A DNA stretch of 64,000 nt from Chitinophaga sp. (GTDB taxonomy: Bacteria; Bacteroidota; Bacteroidia; Chitinophagales; Chitinophagaceae): assembly GCF_017745275.1 (NCBI RefSeq), contig NZ_JAGHZS010000006.1, forward strand, positions 372,001 to 436,000. The letters are read 5' to 3'. Below the pieces are notes generated by a model. It saw nothing but the letters and a program-made list of their open reading frames with translations. It did not search any database and was not told the DNA's origin. A program made the translations under genes and the position numbers. Position 1 is the stretch's first letter, and every line of letters starts with the position of its first letter. Below are positions 1 through 9,429 of the stretch, piece after piece.

Positions 1-881
1 ATGAGGGGAGTATTTCTGAATGCATCCAGGGAGGAACTTCCCCTGATCAGAAAACGTGGAGTAGCTTGTGGACCGCCATTACCGGGTGTTACCTGTAAGC
101 CGGGTACCAGTCCTTGTAACGCTGCGATAGGATTTACCGAATTGGCACGGGTAATATCTTCTCCTTTGATTTCTGTTACCGCATAGCCGAGAGAACGTTT
201 TTTACGTTCTTCTCCAAAGCCTGTTACTACTACTTCATTCAATTTCGATTCATCTTCCTGCAGCACTATATTCAGGTTATTTCTTCCTTTGGTAGCCGTT
301 TCCGAAGCCGTGAAACCTAATGCACGAAACATTAATACAGCGTCATCTGCCACATTATTTACGGTGAAATTACCGTCCGGGTTAGAGATTGCACCCGTAG
401 CTTTCCCTTTAACGCGAATGGAAACGCCTGGAATAGGACGGCCTTTGGCATCTCTTACGCTACCGGAAACAGATTTGGTAGTGGTATCTGCCATTGCCAG
501 CAGTGTAGCTCTTTCCGGCATTTTCAGTTTTACCAGGATGTTTTTTTCCATGACTACATAGTCCAGTGGTTGTCCCTGGAATATGGCAGTCAGCGCATCA
601 TTCAGAGGTGCGTCTTTCATGTTGACATTAACCGGGTTGCCGGCTGCAATGACATTTTTTTTGTAGAGAAAAAGATAGCCTGTTTGCTCTTCAATTTTTT
701 TAAAGGCTTGTTGCAGGGAGAGGCGTTGGCCCGTTAATGTAACCTTTTGGGAAAAGGCGGTTGCACTCACGTGCAGGGCGCCCACCAACAAAAGTATTAC
801 AGACAATTTCACAACCATCCATGTTTTAGAGTGTAAAAATGCGGTGCCGCACTTGTTTTGGCACCAAGCGGTAAAAATCAT
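1..881 (-). CDS. SusC/RagA-family TonB-dependent receptor, N-terminal part (runs off left edge)
   Basis: About 293 residues are visible before the window edge, with no stop in frame. Reading from ATG at 881, residues about 22-44 form a signal peptide ending ATAFSQ. An STN domain follows (about 46-120, VTLTGQRLSLQQAFKKIEEQ), then a carboxypeptidase-regulatory-like repeat (about 138-210, SVSGSVRDAKGRPIPGVSI), then the start of the plug (LNEVVVTGFGEERKKRSLGY, GLVPGLQVTPGNGGP). This is the SusC order; such receptors import oligosaccharides or other large nutrients through the outer membrane with TonB energy. The STN domain fits signalling to the FecR encoded upstream on the same strand (1154-2338), with the sigma factor above that. 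SusD and enzymes would lie outside the window. A start at a downstream Met cannot be excluded. Confidence 0.93.
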   Translation of the reverse strand, partial: MIFTAWCQNKCGTAFLHSKTWMVVKLSVILLLVGALHVSATAFSQKVTLTGQRLSLQQAFKKIEEQTGYLFLYKKNVIAAGNPVNVNMKDAPLNDALTAIFQGQPLDYVVMEKNILVKLKMPERATLLAMADTTTKSVSGSVRDAKGRPIPGVSIRVKGKATGAISNPDGNFTVNNVADDAVLMFRALGFTASETATKGRNNLNIVLQEDESKLNEVVVTGFGEERKKRSLGYAVTEIKGEDITRANSVNPIAALQGLVPGLQVTPGNGGPQATPRFLIRGSSSLDAFRNTPL

Positions 882-938
882 ACATTTGATTTTAGGTAAG
901 GAAATATGTGTTTCGCGACGATATTTAATTGCCTGTAT

Positions 939-967
939 AACCGGAGATGCGCTAACATCCCCGGTTT
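939..967. other. stem-loop between fecR and susC
   Basis: An 11-bp near-perfect inverted repeat, AACCGGAGATG / CATCCCCGGTT with one mismatch and a 6-nt loop, lies in the 272-bp gap between the FecR gene and the downstream SusC gene on the minus strand. A T-run follows on the plus strand (964-971), but no plus-strand gene ends here, so a classical terminator role is unclear. It may be an attenuation or processing structure in the fecR-susC transcript. The rest of the gap shows no gene. Confidence 0.4.
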
Positions 968-1153
968 TTTTATTCGGCAACAGTTAATGTTGGTTACTGT
1001 TTATAAGGCATACGTTTTTAAGGATGAACAATAGCTTTTGGTTGTACATATCGTTGACACTCCGGGTTAGCGGAGGTATATTTTTGGTTGACAAATATTA
1101 TATATAAGATTCCTGGTGGGGGAATGCTTTGAATGCGTTTGTTAAGTACTCAC

Positions 1154-2338
1154 TTAGTTATAAATAGTTACCTTATGCCCGTCTACCGAATATTTGATAC
1201 CGGCGGTATATTCCAGCATTTTTAACACCTGTGAGATGTTGTAATTGCGGGAAATTTTACCGCTGATTTCATCTGTTGCCGGTGTGCCTGCATATACAAT
1301 TTCCACGTCGTACCATCTGGCAATCTGGCGCATAACGGTGGGCAGATCAACATCCCGGAAGGCGAACTGGTCGTTTTTCCACGCAACGGCTTCCTCTGTG
1401 TCCACTGTTTTTACCTGGAGGTTTCCATTGTTTGTGTTGACGTTGGCTTGCTGGCCTGGTGATAAAATAGTTTGTCCATTGTGGCTGCTTACTTTTACTG
1501 CTCCTTCCAGCAGGGTGGTCAGGGTCGCTTTCTCATCAGCATAAGCATTGATATTAAAATGAGTACCGAGTACTTCTATGGTGGATTTATTGGTGTGTAC
1601 GGTAAATGGTTTGGCAGCATTGGCAGTCACTTCAAAGTAGGCTTCTCCGGAAAGCTCTACTGTCCTGGTGTTTCCCACAAAAGCAGTGGGATATTTCAGG
1701 GAGCTGGCAGCGTTTAGCCAGGCTTTGGTGCCATCGGGCAGGGTTACCTGGTATTCGCCACCGCGGGGCGTGGTCAGTATGTTATATTGCACTGTTGCAT
1801 TGGCGGCGGCAGTGCCGTTGTAGGCCAGTTCTCCACTGTTGGTTTGCACGATATTTACATTCCCCTGCCGGGCCAGCGTGCCAGTATGGCTGCTATCCAG
1901 TGTAATCCGGGAGCCATCAGCCAGTTGTAACGTAGCTTTGCTAATGCCAGGGGCGATATCGTTTTTTACCTGGCTTTGGCCAGCCAGTTTTACGGGTGCC
2001 GGTGTATGGCTGTTTTGCCACCACCAGGCGCCGGCAGCCAGCAATAATACGCCGGTAGTCACTGCGGCTACCATCATGCCTATACGCCGTTGAGGTTTTC
2101 GGCTACCAATGGTTACTGCCCTGGTAGCCAGTACCTGTTGCAGTATGGCGGCACTCTCTGCTTCGCTGAAGTGTGGAGCTTCCGGCAGCTGTTCTTCCCA
2201 GGTTTCATTCATCAGCTCTTTCACAAGCGCATCGTTTTCCGGCTGCGCCATGAGCGCCATGAGCTCCTGCTTTTCAGCCGGAGTAGCCATTTTGTCGATA
2301 TACCGATGAAATAATGCGATAAGCCTTTTGTCCTTCAT
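1154..2338 (-). CDS. FecR-family anti-sigma factor (FecR + DUF4974)
   Basis: 394 residues. The cytoplasmic N-terminus (LIALFHRYIDKMATPAEKQE) is the usual sigma-binding region of Bacteroidota FecR proteins. A single membrane segment follows at about 87-107 (MMVAAVTTGVLLLAAGAWWW). The periplasmic FecR domain is recognised by VTLPDGTKAWLNAASSLKYP, VELSGEAYFEV and IEVLGTHFNINAY. The C-terminal DUF4974 domain carries ISGKISRNYNISQVLKMLEY. The family relays binding of substrate to an outer-membrane STN receptor by releasing an ECF sigma factor. It lies 78 bp downstream of the sigma gene (2417-3016) and upstream of the SusC at 881, so the three make one regulatory unit. Length and domain order are normal. 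Confidence 0.95.
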   Translation of the reverse strand: MKDKRLIALFHRYIDKMATPAEKQELMALMAQPENDALVKELMNETWEEQLPEAPHFSEAESAAILQQVLATRAVTIGSRKPQRRIGMMVAAVTTGVLLLAAGAWWWQNSHTPAPVKLAGQSQVKNDIAPGISKATLQLADGSRITLDSSHTGTLARQGNVNIVQTNSGELAYNGTAAANATVQYNILTTPRGGEYQVTLPDGTKAWLNAASSLKYPTAFVGNTRTVELSGEAYFEVTANAAKPFTVHTNKSTIEVLGTHFNINAYADEKATLTTLLEGAVKVSSHNGQTILSPGQQANVNTNNGNLQVKTVDTEEAVAWKNDQFAFRDVDLPTVMRQIARWYDVEIVYAGTPATDEISGKISRNYNISQVLKMLEYTAGIKYSVDGHKVTIYN

Positions 2339-2416
2339 GCTACGTGAATTAGCTGCCGTGTTTATGGTAAAGACACAGCGAATTAAAAAAAGGGGGTATT
2401 GCCCCGGAAATTTTTT

Positions 2417-3016
2417 TTATAATTTATGATAGAAGCATAAAAAAACGGGTGCCAGCAAGGGGGCGTTGATTTTAATAAAGTGGGCAATCGCCTTTACGGA
2501 GAGCTGCACGTACTTCTTGACCGTTTCTTTTGAAATGCCCATCTGGTGAGCAATTTCGGCGTGTTTAAGTCCTTCTTTGCGACTCAGCAGGTATACCTGC
2601 TGTTGCTGGGGAGGTAGTTGTGCTACTGCACTGTCTATTAAAGAAAAATAATCCGTGTCGGCAGTTGGGATTTCTGTGACCGGCGACGTAGCCGTGCTCA
2701 CATATTGCCCATATTGAAGATGCTTTTTACGGTCGTTGGCCGATTTGCGCAAGCAGTTAAGCGTATAATTGCGGGTAAGTATAAAAAGATAGGCTGTAAA
2801 CTTTTCCACAGCGGATAGCTCCTGCCGGTTCATCCATATTTTGATAAAAACGTCCTGCACTATTTCTGCCGTCATTTCCGGGGATTCCGTCAGTGTCATT
2901 ACAAACGTTCCCAATGGTTGATGATAGGCATTAAACAGGGTGGTAAAAGCCTTTTCATCTCCTCCGGCTACCTGGGCCAGCAATATTGCTTCATTATGAA
3001 CAGACGTTAGCGCCAA
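2417..3016 (-). CDS. ECF RNA polymerase sigma-70 factor
   Basis: 199 residues with region 2 (AFTTLFNAYHQPLGTFVMTL, EIVQDVFIKIWMNRQEL) and region 4 (LPPQQQQVYLLSRKEGLKHA, IAHQMGISKETVKKYVQLSV). The only start that keeps region 2 intact is TTG at 3016, because an in-frame stop lies two codons upstream and the next Met is inside region 2; a candidate promoter about 20 bp upstream agrees. The last about 17 residues (INAPLLAPVFLCFYHKL) are unusually hydrophobic for a soluble sigma factor. It should direct transcription of the fecR-susC genes below it and be held inactive by the FecR at 1154-2338. Confidence 0.93.
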   Translation of the reverse strand: MALTSVHNEAILLAQVAGGDEKAFTTLFNAYHQPLGTFVMTLTESPEMTAEIVQDVFIKIWMNRQELSAVEKFTAYLFILTRNYTLNCLRKSANDRKKHLQYGQYVSTATSPVTEIPTADTDYFSLIDSAVAQLPPQQQQVYLLSRKEGLKHAEIAHQMGISKETVKKYVQLSVKAIAHFIKINAPLLAPVFLCFYHKL

Positions 3017-3037
3017 TCTTTATGAAATGGTTTTTGA

Positions 3038-3070
3038 TAAATTTAGGAAAAACGATAAAATAGTTCAAAA
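3038..3070 (-). promoter_or_regulatory. candidate Bacteroidota sigma-A promoter for the ECF sigma gene
   Basis: On the minus strand TTTTG (3066-3070) is followed 20 nt later by TAAATTTA (3038-3045). This matches the Bacteroidota -33 TTTG / -7 TAnnTTTG pattern at all but the last base of the -7 box. It places transcription start just upstream of the TTG start codon at 3016. Pattern match only. Confidence 0.4.
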
Positions 3071-3196
3071 CTGGTTGATAATTGTATCCGGTATGCTTTC
3101 GGGGACTAAATATAAAACCTTAATCCGGAATTATCACCCGGCTGTTAATGTAGCGTGGGAGGGAAACGTAGGGGCAATGTTGTTGTACAGGTACAT

Positions 3197-3228
3197 AGAA
3201 AAGCCCCCACCGCTATGTGTGGGGGCTG
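3197..3228 (-). terminator. rho-independent terminator after the CMD-family gene
   Basis: A perfect 9-bp GC-rich stem (AGCCCCCAC / GTGGGGGCT, arms 3203-3211 and 3220-3228) is followed on the minus strand by TTTTCT. It lies just downstream of the stop codon at 3246. Confidence 0.75.
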
Positions 3229-3245
3229 CAAAACAAGGGAAACGA

Positions 3246-3794
3246 TTATTTTTTACCGATATCACAAAGCATATCTGAGTGGATATTCAGCGCAATATTG
3301 GTCAGATTATATAAATGTTCGCTGCCCACCAGCCATACGATCTCACAAATTTCCCTTTCTGAATAATATTTGGAGAGCTGTGCAAACGTATCCTGATCCA
3401 TTTTTTTCTCACGGGTAAGGAGCGTTACATAATCCAGCGCAGCCCTTTCTGCGGCGGAAAAAAGCGGACTGGTGGGGTAATGCTGCAGTGCATCAAATTT
3501 GGCTTCATTCATCGATTCCTGTATAACGCTTAGCCGGGCAGCATCCATGCAAAACAGGCAGATGTTCAGGCGGGCCACCTGTTCCCGTATCAGCATCACC
3601 GTTTCCCGGGGTAATACCAGCTTTTTATCCAGTTGGGAAACTTTCCCGTAAAACATACCAAAAGCCGCAGGAAGCCTGACTGAGTGCACCTTCAGCGGCA
3701 TCAGTACTTTACCAAATTGCCTGCGGGTAAAGAAATAAGCGATTTTCATCATCAGCCCTGCGGGCTTCTCTATGGGAGAAAGAAAGGTATCCAT
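3246..3794 (-). CDS. carboxymuconolactone decarboxylase / AhpD-like family protein
   Basis: 182 residues, soluble. The helical core with LNICLFCMDAARLSVIQE contains the CxxC of AhpD-like proteins (CLFC) followed by the acidic/Arg stretch, and AERAALDYVTLLTREKKMD and EICEIVWLVGSEHLYNL match the following helices. Family members act as alkylhydroperoxidases or as gamma-carboxymuconolactone decarboxylases; the retained dithiol favours a redox/peroxidase-type role, but the substrate is not deducible. It lies 82 bp downstream of the flavin monooxygenase-like gene (4938-3877) on the same strand and has its own terminator, so the two may be cotranscribed. Confidence 0.82.
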   Translation of the reverse strand: MDTFLSPIEKPAGLMMKIAYFFTRRQFGKVLMPLKVHSVRLPAAFGMFYGKVSQLDKKLVLPRETVMLIREQVARLNICLFCMDAARLSVIQESMNEAKFDALQHYPTSPLFSAAERAALDYVTLLTREKKMDQDTFAQLSKYYSEREICEIVWLVGSEHLYNLTNIALNIHSDMLCDIGKK

Positions 3795-3876
3795 GGTGTA
3801 AGTGTTTTTAATTGTTATATCCTAATAAGGACTGAACAATTAAAAACTGGACAAAGGAGCCAATAATTTTTTTTAA

Positions 3877-4938
3877 TTATTGTAAGAAGTCGGTTATTTC
3901 TGTGATGGTTTGCCTGGCGGTGCGACCTACACCAATAATAGTGGCAGAGGCAAAGCCGGTCCAGGAGCCGTATCCCATGAGCCACAGGCCATCAACAGCT
4001 GTAGCACGTGTGCCCTGCGTCTGAATTTTTCCATCGCCTGGTATAATATTTAAGGGCGCCAGGTGGGAGAGGGCAGGCTTATAGCCGGTGCAAAAAATTA
4101 CCGCATCAGCAGGTTCTTTCCAGCCGCTGCTCCATGCTAATCCTGCTTCATAAAAATGATCGAAAGGAGGAAGTGCATTTTCATAGACGCCTCTTTCACG
4201 GGCCTCCTTCACGGAAGGGACCATTACAATTTTGCCAATAGACAAGGGCTGGTAGTCTTTTCCCTGCTGTTGTGCTTTGTATTGTTGGGTAGCAGCGTCA
4301 AACAGGTCTTTTCCATCTATATCATCCGGCAGGAACTCCGGTGGCTTGCGGGTGATCCACACCGTTTCGGCTACCTGTGATATTTCTGCCAGGATCTGTG
4401 CACCGGAATTGCCTTCGCCTACAATGGCCACCCGCAGGCCGGTAAAAGGCGCCGGCTCCTGGTACTGCGACGCATGTATTAGGGCACCCTGGAAAACGTC
4501 CATACCGGGTATTTGCGGCGTATAGGGATTGGTATAAATACCGGTAGCGCTGATCACGGTTTTGGCAAAATAATTTCCCGCGGTAGTGGTGAGCTCAAAA
4601 ATATCGCCTTCTTTATGTACGGCGGTTACCTTCACTGGTCTGACTACCGGGAAGTGATACCGGGCCTCATATGCTTGCAGGTATTGCAGAAATTCCCCGC
4701 GGGTGGGATAATAATGTTGTCCGCCAGGCATTAATACGCCAGGGAGAGAGCTCCATTGCGCCGGAGAAAACAACGCGAGGGATGCCCAGCAATGTTGCCA
4801 TGCGCCACCTGGTTGTGTTTCACTATCGAGTATAAGGTAATTGAAATTTGTTCTGCGGAGGTAATAAGCCGCTGCCAGGGCGGTTTGGCCGCCACCTATT
4901 ATGATCACATCGTATATCGTGCTGCCTGCTGTTGTCAT
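3877..4938 (-). CDS. flavin-dependent monooxygenase-like NAD(P)/FAD oxidoreductase (CzcO-type)
   Basis: 353 residues. An N-terminal FAD Rossmann motif (VIIIGGGQTALAAAYYLRR), a second NAD(P)-binding motif near residue 165 (LRVAIVGEGNSGAQILAEIS) and the C-terminal ATG-like segment (DAVIFCTGYKP) define the flavoprotein monooxygenase fold. PGGAWQHCWASLALFSPAQW is typical of the CzcO/YpmD-like putative flavoproteins linked to potassium or cation transport and to monooxygenases. No membrane segments or signal peptide: cytoplasmic. The start ATG at 4938 leaves the GGG motif 13 residues in, as usual. It precedes the AhpD-like gene on the same strand; substrate unknown. Confidence 0.85.
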   Translation of the reverse strand: MTTAGSTIYDVIIIGGGQTALAAAYYLRRTNFNYLILDSETQPGGAWQHCWASLALFSPAQWSSLPGVLMPGGQHYYPTRGEFLQYLQAYEARYHFPVVRPVKVTAVHKEGDIFELTTTAGNYFAKTVISATGIYTNPYTPQIPGMDVFQGALIHASQYQEPAPFTGLRVAIVGEGNSGAQILAEISQVAETVWITRKPPEFLPDDIDGKDLFDAATQQYKAQQQGKDYQPLSIGKIVMVPSVKEARERGVYENALPPFDHFYEAGLAWSSGWKEPADAVIFCTGYKPALSHLAPLNIIPGDGKIQTQGTRATAVDGLWLMGYGSWTGFASATIIGVGRTARQTITEITDFLQ

Positions 4939-5103
4939 ATCGCCGAAGTGTTAGGTACTCCTGTGAAGATAAAAACCTTTATGCGGAATGCAGTTCTTTT
5001 TATCTCCGGAAAGCGATTATTACCAAATTGTTAACCCATAAAAACGACTAGGAACATTTTAATCCACGAACGTACTCTTTCTGAAAACACCCAAAGCAGG
5101 GAT

Positions 5104-6024
5104 ATGGATAAACAGTTACTTGAAAAGTATTTTAAAGGAGATTGTACCGAACAGGAAGTCATTACTGTAGAAGGATGGCTGAATGGAGGCGATACCCCAT
5201 TACTGGACGAGTTTATGATGGAGCAATGGCAGGCTGTGAATGAGCCGGTGGTGATGGCACCAAAAATATACCGGCGCTGGTATGGAGCAGCAGCGGCTGC
5301 AGTATTAGGCGCTATTGCGGTTGCCACTTTTTTCTGGCAGCAACAACGTATCGCACCACGCCCGGTAGCCGTGAAATGGGATACCCTGAGTAATAAAACC
5401 AGCAACATACAATTATTTACCATGACAGATGGTAGTGAAGTATGGTTAAATGCCCATTCTGCGGTTATCTGTGAACAGCAATACAATAAAACAAAACGGG
5501 AGCTGTGGCTGAATGGAGAAGCCTATTTCAAAGTAGTGAAAGATGACCAGCGTCCGTTTTTGGTACATACCGGCAGTATCACTACCACCGTACTCGGTAC
5601 TTCTTTTAATATTGCTACTGCCAACAAAGCGGATGGCAGCATACAGGTAAGTTTGGTGGAAGGAAAGGTAGCAGTGAGTATGCCTGATAATGCAGATAAA
5701 ATATTGTTACCCGGCCAGATGCTGCAGTATGCACCAGGGAAAGATCCGCAGTTACTGGCATTTGCGGACAATGAAGTACTGGACTGGAAAAAAGGAAAAA
5801 TATATTTCGATAATACCCTGTTAGCCGATGCGCTGGCGAAGTTACAGCAGCGCTATGGTTGCAAAATTGTACTGGAAGAAAAACGATTAGCCAGGAAGAA
5901 GATCTCAGGTGAATTTAGCCGGGATATGCCATTGGAAAGCATATTATCTACCCTGGAATATGTGCATAACCTTGCATTTGTACAGGCAGATGATAGCACA
6001 TTCCATGCACGCAGCAAAAAGTAG
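5104..6024 (+). CDS. FecR-family anti-sigma factor with no adjacent sigma gene upstream
   Basis: 306 residues, short for this family. N-terminal sigma-binding region (MDKQLLEKYFKGDCTEQE), one membrane segment at about 60-80 (AAAAAVLGAIAVATFFW), FecR domain (TDGSEVWLNAHSAVICEQQ, LWLNGEAYFKVVKDD, VLGTSFNIATAN) and DUF4974 (KISGEFSRDMPLESILSTLE). Downstream by 42 bp is an STN-type TonB receptor (6067), the expected signalling partner. Unlike the other three FecR genes in this window, no ECF sigma gene precedes it; the upstream neighbour is a divergent flavoprotein. The nearest unpaired sigma gene is 13880-14434 at the far side of the operon, on the opposite strand. Confidence 0.94.
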   Translation: MDKQLLEKYFKGDCTEQEVITVEGWLNGGDTPLLDEFMMEQWQAVNEPVVMAPKIYRRWYGAAAAAVLGAIAVATFFWQQQRIAPRPVAVKWDTLSNKTSNIQLFTMTDGSEVWLNAHSAVICEQQYNKTKRELWLNGEAYFKVVKDDQRPFLVHTGSITTTVLGTSFNIATANKADGSIQVSLVEGKVAVSMPDNADKILLPGQMLQYAPGKDPQLLAFADNEVLDWKKGKIYFDNTLLADALAKLQQRYGCKIVLEEKRLARKKISGEFSRDMPLESILSTLEYVHNLAFVQADDSTFHARSKK

Positions 6025-6066
6025 CATTCATCATTTAAATCAACATAAAAAATAAAGTATCGCCTT

Positions 6067-9000
6067 ATGCAAAAATCTACAAATGGATTTTGTACAGGAA
6101 GAAGTGTGTCTTGTCATGTGACCTTTCTGTTAGTTTTATTGACCGGCTTGCTGCCATTGAAAAGCGTGGCGCAGTCTTATAAATCGCTTACCGATAAAGT
6201 ACAGTTACAATTAGCCAGAACAAATGCCGCCAAGGTGGTGAAGTCGTTGCAGCAACAAACACGGTATACTTTTATTTATGACCCGGAATACCTGCAGCAG
6301 TGTGAGTTAAGCGATGTGAGATTTTCCGGGACACCATTAGGCGAAGTATTGAACTATATAGATAATAATGCACCCATTGATATTGAATTGACGAAAGATA
6401 ATGCCATCACATTCCGAAAAGGCGCCAGCAATAAAGCAGCCAACAGAAATGGCGGACGTATTACCGGGAAGGTGGTGGATAATAAGAATGAACCGCTGCC
6501 GGGAGTAACGGTAGCTGTACTGGGAGGGCAAGGAGCGGTAACAAATGTAGACGGTACTTATGATATTGCATTGCCTGCAGGGGTATACAATATTACGTTC
6601 AGCTACGTTTCTTTTGAAACGCGTAAGGTAACAGAAGTGACCGTAAAAGAAAACGGCGCTACCCCGCTGAACATCATCCTGAAAAGCAATAGCTCTCACC
6701 TGAAAGAAGTGACAGTGACCGCCAATTACCGCAAGGCCTCTATTGAAGGATTGTATGCTATACAGAAAAATAATGCAGCCATCACCGATGGGATCAGTGC
6801 TGAACAGATTGCCCGTACACCGGATAAAAACATTGGTGAAGTGTTGAAGCGTGTAAGCGGATTGGCTACTATGGATAACAAGTATGTGGTAGTGCGCGGG
6901 CTGAGCGAACGCTATAACCAGGCGGTGTTGAATGGACAGGTAATGCCCAGCACGGAACTGAACAGGAAGAACTTCAGCTTTGATATTATTCCTTCCAATA
7001 TCGTGGAGAATGTTACCGTGGTGAAAACGATTACACCGGATCGTAGTGCGGAATTTGGAGGTGGCTTGATAGAAGTAAATACACTGGATATCCCTACTAC
7101 TAATTTTTTGAATGTTGCCGTAGGCGGAAGTTATAATGATAAAACAGTAGGGAAAGATTTTTTGTCTTTGCCGTTGAGTGGGAGTGAGTACAGAGGTAGT
7201 GTAAATGATAGCCGGAAGTTATTTGGTACGCTTGACTGGAAAGACAGGGATGATATTATAAAGAAGTATGAGGAATCTGGGAAAACATCTTTCCCATTGG
7301 CTAATAACTGGGGGATTACAAGATTTAAAGCGCCGGTATCTCCTAATTTCCAGGCATCAGTGGGACATATCTTCCGTGGTGGCGGTGGCCAGCAATGGGG
7401 AATAATAGCCTCCGCCAGTTACCGGAATACGCTGGCTACGCAGGATGCCATATTAGGCCGGGAGGGGTTTAATATCGGCGAGCGTACAGATAGCCTGGAT
7501 GCCAGGTTATTCAAAGGAAAACGTTATGGCTTTGCTACTAATCTTGGAGGTATGTTTGGCATTGGCTTCCGTACCGAGAAGACCCGGATAGGCTTTCAAT
7601 CGTTGTATCTCCGTACACTCGATCAGCAACTCGTATTTGGAACCGGACCCAATGCACGTGTTGATCCCGATCATACCCTGGGATATTTTGACAACACCAT
7701 GCAAACAACTTTATGGCAGAATCAACTGAAGGGCGAGCAATCATTGGGGAACCATGGTATAAAGCTGAAGTGGACAGGCAGCTATTTGAAGCTGGACAGG
7801 CAAAAGCCCGATAATCACCAGATGTTGGCAGATTACAGGCAAATAGATGGTGCCGCCTCAAATGATTATAGTATTAAAGGTTATGGTAGTAGTCTTTCTG
7901 AAGGCGCTTTACGCTGGTGGAGCCGGGCTATGGAGAACAACTATAATTGGGATGCAGCAGTGTCTGTTCCTTTTAAGTTCAATGCAGGTAAAGTACCGGT
8001 TGAAAATACCTTTAAAGGTGGATATGCCGGTTGGGTGAAAGACAGGATGTTTTTTGTGCTGAATACTGCTTCCACATTTGAGAATAAAAATGATAACTAC
8101 ATTCCGCTTTCAACGGCATTTAGCGCAGAGAATAATGTGAAAACAACCGTAAGCCAGTTTGGAGACAATTTTAAACGGAAATCGGCGGCTTTACATGCAC
8201 TCTTCGCAATGTTCGATCATAAGATCGGCGATAAATTGAGATTGGTATGGGGCGTAAGAACAGAGTTTTATAATCTGAACAAAGTAAATGATGTATTGGA
8301 TTCTACTTTCAAGCGTTTGAAGCGGGCGCCCGGCGAAGAATTAGACTACACAGATTTGTTGAACAGGGAACCTGATTGGCGTTTCTTCCCATCTGCCAAT
8401 ATTACCTATTCCCTGACGCCTTCCATGAATTTACGTGCCGCCTATTCAACAAGTATTATACGGCCCGATCTGAGGGAGTTATCCAATTTCAGGGAGTATG
8501 ATTTTGAACTGGGGGGTGAGTATATTGGCGGCCTGATCAAGTCTACTACGATCAAGCATTACGATTTCCGTTATGAGTGGTATCCTGGACCAGGGGAAAT
8601 TATTTCGGCCTCTTTATTTTATAAAGACCTTGCCTATCCCATGGAAATATTTAAGCAGTTAGATAATAACATTTTTGAGCTGAAGAATAGTAAATCGGCA
8701 AAGAATTATGGATTTGAAGTAGAGGTAAGAAAATCACTTTCCTTTATCAGGATACCCGTAATACGCAATATCACTTTATACGGAAATTTTACCTACCTGG
8801 ATTCGAAAGTGAAGCCAATGGCACTGGATGCGAGATTAACAGATCCGGCTAATCCGTTGAAAGTGGTGGTAACGGAAACGGTTGGTGAAGAAGTACGCCG
8901 GCCACAAATGGGTGCCAGCAACTATATGATGAATGCCGGCATCTTTTATGACATGAAGCCGCTTACCATTAGCCTTGTTTATAACAAAGTAACCAACCGC

Positions 9001-9306
9001 GTTTTTATACCTAATGCCGTGTACTATCAATCTACCATGGAAAAACCATTGGAAGTACTGGATGCACAGGTTGGTGTACGATTATTGAACAATAAAGCCT
9101 TGTTGAAATTGAACGTGGCAAATATCCTGAATAATTTCTCTGTCATTTACCAAAATGCTTTTTCAGAAGAGGAGAATAATGCGTTTAAGGAACGAAAAGC
9201 AAATCCTACCAAGTCACAATTGAATTACCAGGCGGGAAGAGATATGATGAGTTATAAACTAACACCCGGACGTACTTATAGCGCCACTTTTAGTTATGAA
9301 TTTTAA
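6067..9306 (+). CDS. TonB-dependent receptor with STN domain, SusD-less type
   Basis: 1079 residues. Signal peptide ending near residue 36 (LKSVAQSYKS), STN domain about 40-118 (VQLQLARTNAAKVVKSLQQQ), carboxypeptidase-regulatory-like domain about 130-215 (GRITGKVVDNKNEPLPGVTV), plug about 225-340 (IARTPDKNIGEVLKRVSGLA, YVVVRGLSERYNQAVLNGQV, TPDRSAEFGGGLIEVNTLD), then a 22-strand-type barrel ending in YSATFSYEF with a terminal Phe. The plug style is that of classic TonB receptors rather than SusC, and no SusD gene follows; two beta-helix-like lipoproteins and a DUF4397-like lipoprotein follow instead. STN plus upstream FecR indicates that substrate binding induces the operon. Substrate not deducible. 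Confidence 0.93.
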   Translation: MQKSTNGFCTGRSVSCHVTFLLVLLTGLLPLKSVAQSYKSLTDKVQLQLARTNAAKVVKSLQQQTRYTFIYDPEYLQQCELSDVRFSGTPLGEVLNYIDNNAPIDIELTKDNAITFRKGASNKAANRNGGRITGKVVDNKNEPLPGVTVAVLGGQGAVTNVDGTYDIALPAGVYNITFSYVSFETRKVTEVTVKENGATPLNIILKSNSSHLKEVTVTANYRKASIEGLYAIQKNNAAITDGISAEQIARTPDKNIGEVLKRVSGLATMDNKYVVVRGLSERYNQAVLNGQVMPSTELNRKNFSFDIIPSNIVENVTVVKTITPDRSAEFGGGLIEVNTLDIPTTNFLNVAVGGSYNDKTVGKDFLSLPLSGSEYRGSVNDSRKLFGTLDWKDRDDIIKKYEESGKTSFPLANNWGITRFKAPVSPNFQASVGHIFRGGGGQQWGIIASASYRNTLATQDAILGREGFNIGERTDSLDARLFKGKRYGFATNLGGMFGIGFRTEKTRIGFQSLYLRTLDQQLVFGTGPNARVDPDHTLGYFDNTMQTTLWQNQLKGEQSLGNHGIKLKWTGSYLKLDRQKPDNHQMLADYRQIDGAASNDYSIKGYGSSLSEGALRWWSRAMENNYNWDAAVSVPFKFNAGKVPVENTFKGGYAGWVKDRMFFVLNTASTFENKNDNYIPLSTAFSAENNVKTTVSQFGDNFKRKSAALHALFAMFDHKIGDKLRLVWGVRTEFYNLNKVNDVLDSTFKRLKRAPGEELDYTDLLNREPDWRFFPSANITYSLTPSMNLRAAYSTSIIRPDLRELSNFREYDFELGGEYIGGLIKSTTIKHYDFRYEWYPGPGEIISASLFYKDLAYPMEIFKQLDNNIFELKNSKSAKNYGFEVEVRKSLSFIRIPVIRNITLYGNFTYLDSKVKPMALDARLTDPANPLKVVVTETVGEEVRRPQMGASNYMMNAGIFYDMKPLTISLVYNKVTNRVFIPNAVYYQSTMEKPLEVLDAQVGVRLLNNKALLKLNVANILNNFSVIYQNAFSEEENNAFKERKANPTKSQLNYQAGRDMMSYKLTPGRTYSATFSYEF

Positions 9307-9429
9307 CAAGGTAGTAACCAGGAGCGGCGACACAAATTTTTTACGCGTAATCAAAAATATATCCTGATCAGGTATTGTTATCCTTCATTATTTATTGATT
9401 TGTTTAAACTTAAAAAAAAGCGAAATCCC

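Noticed and set aside
1..186. Plus-strand open frame at the left edge
   Set aside because: It is antisense to the SusC N-terminal region read on the minus strand, which has clear STN, regulatory and plug motifs.
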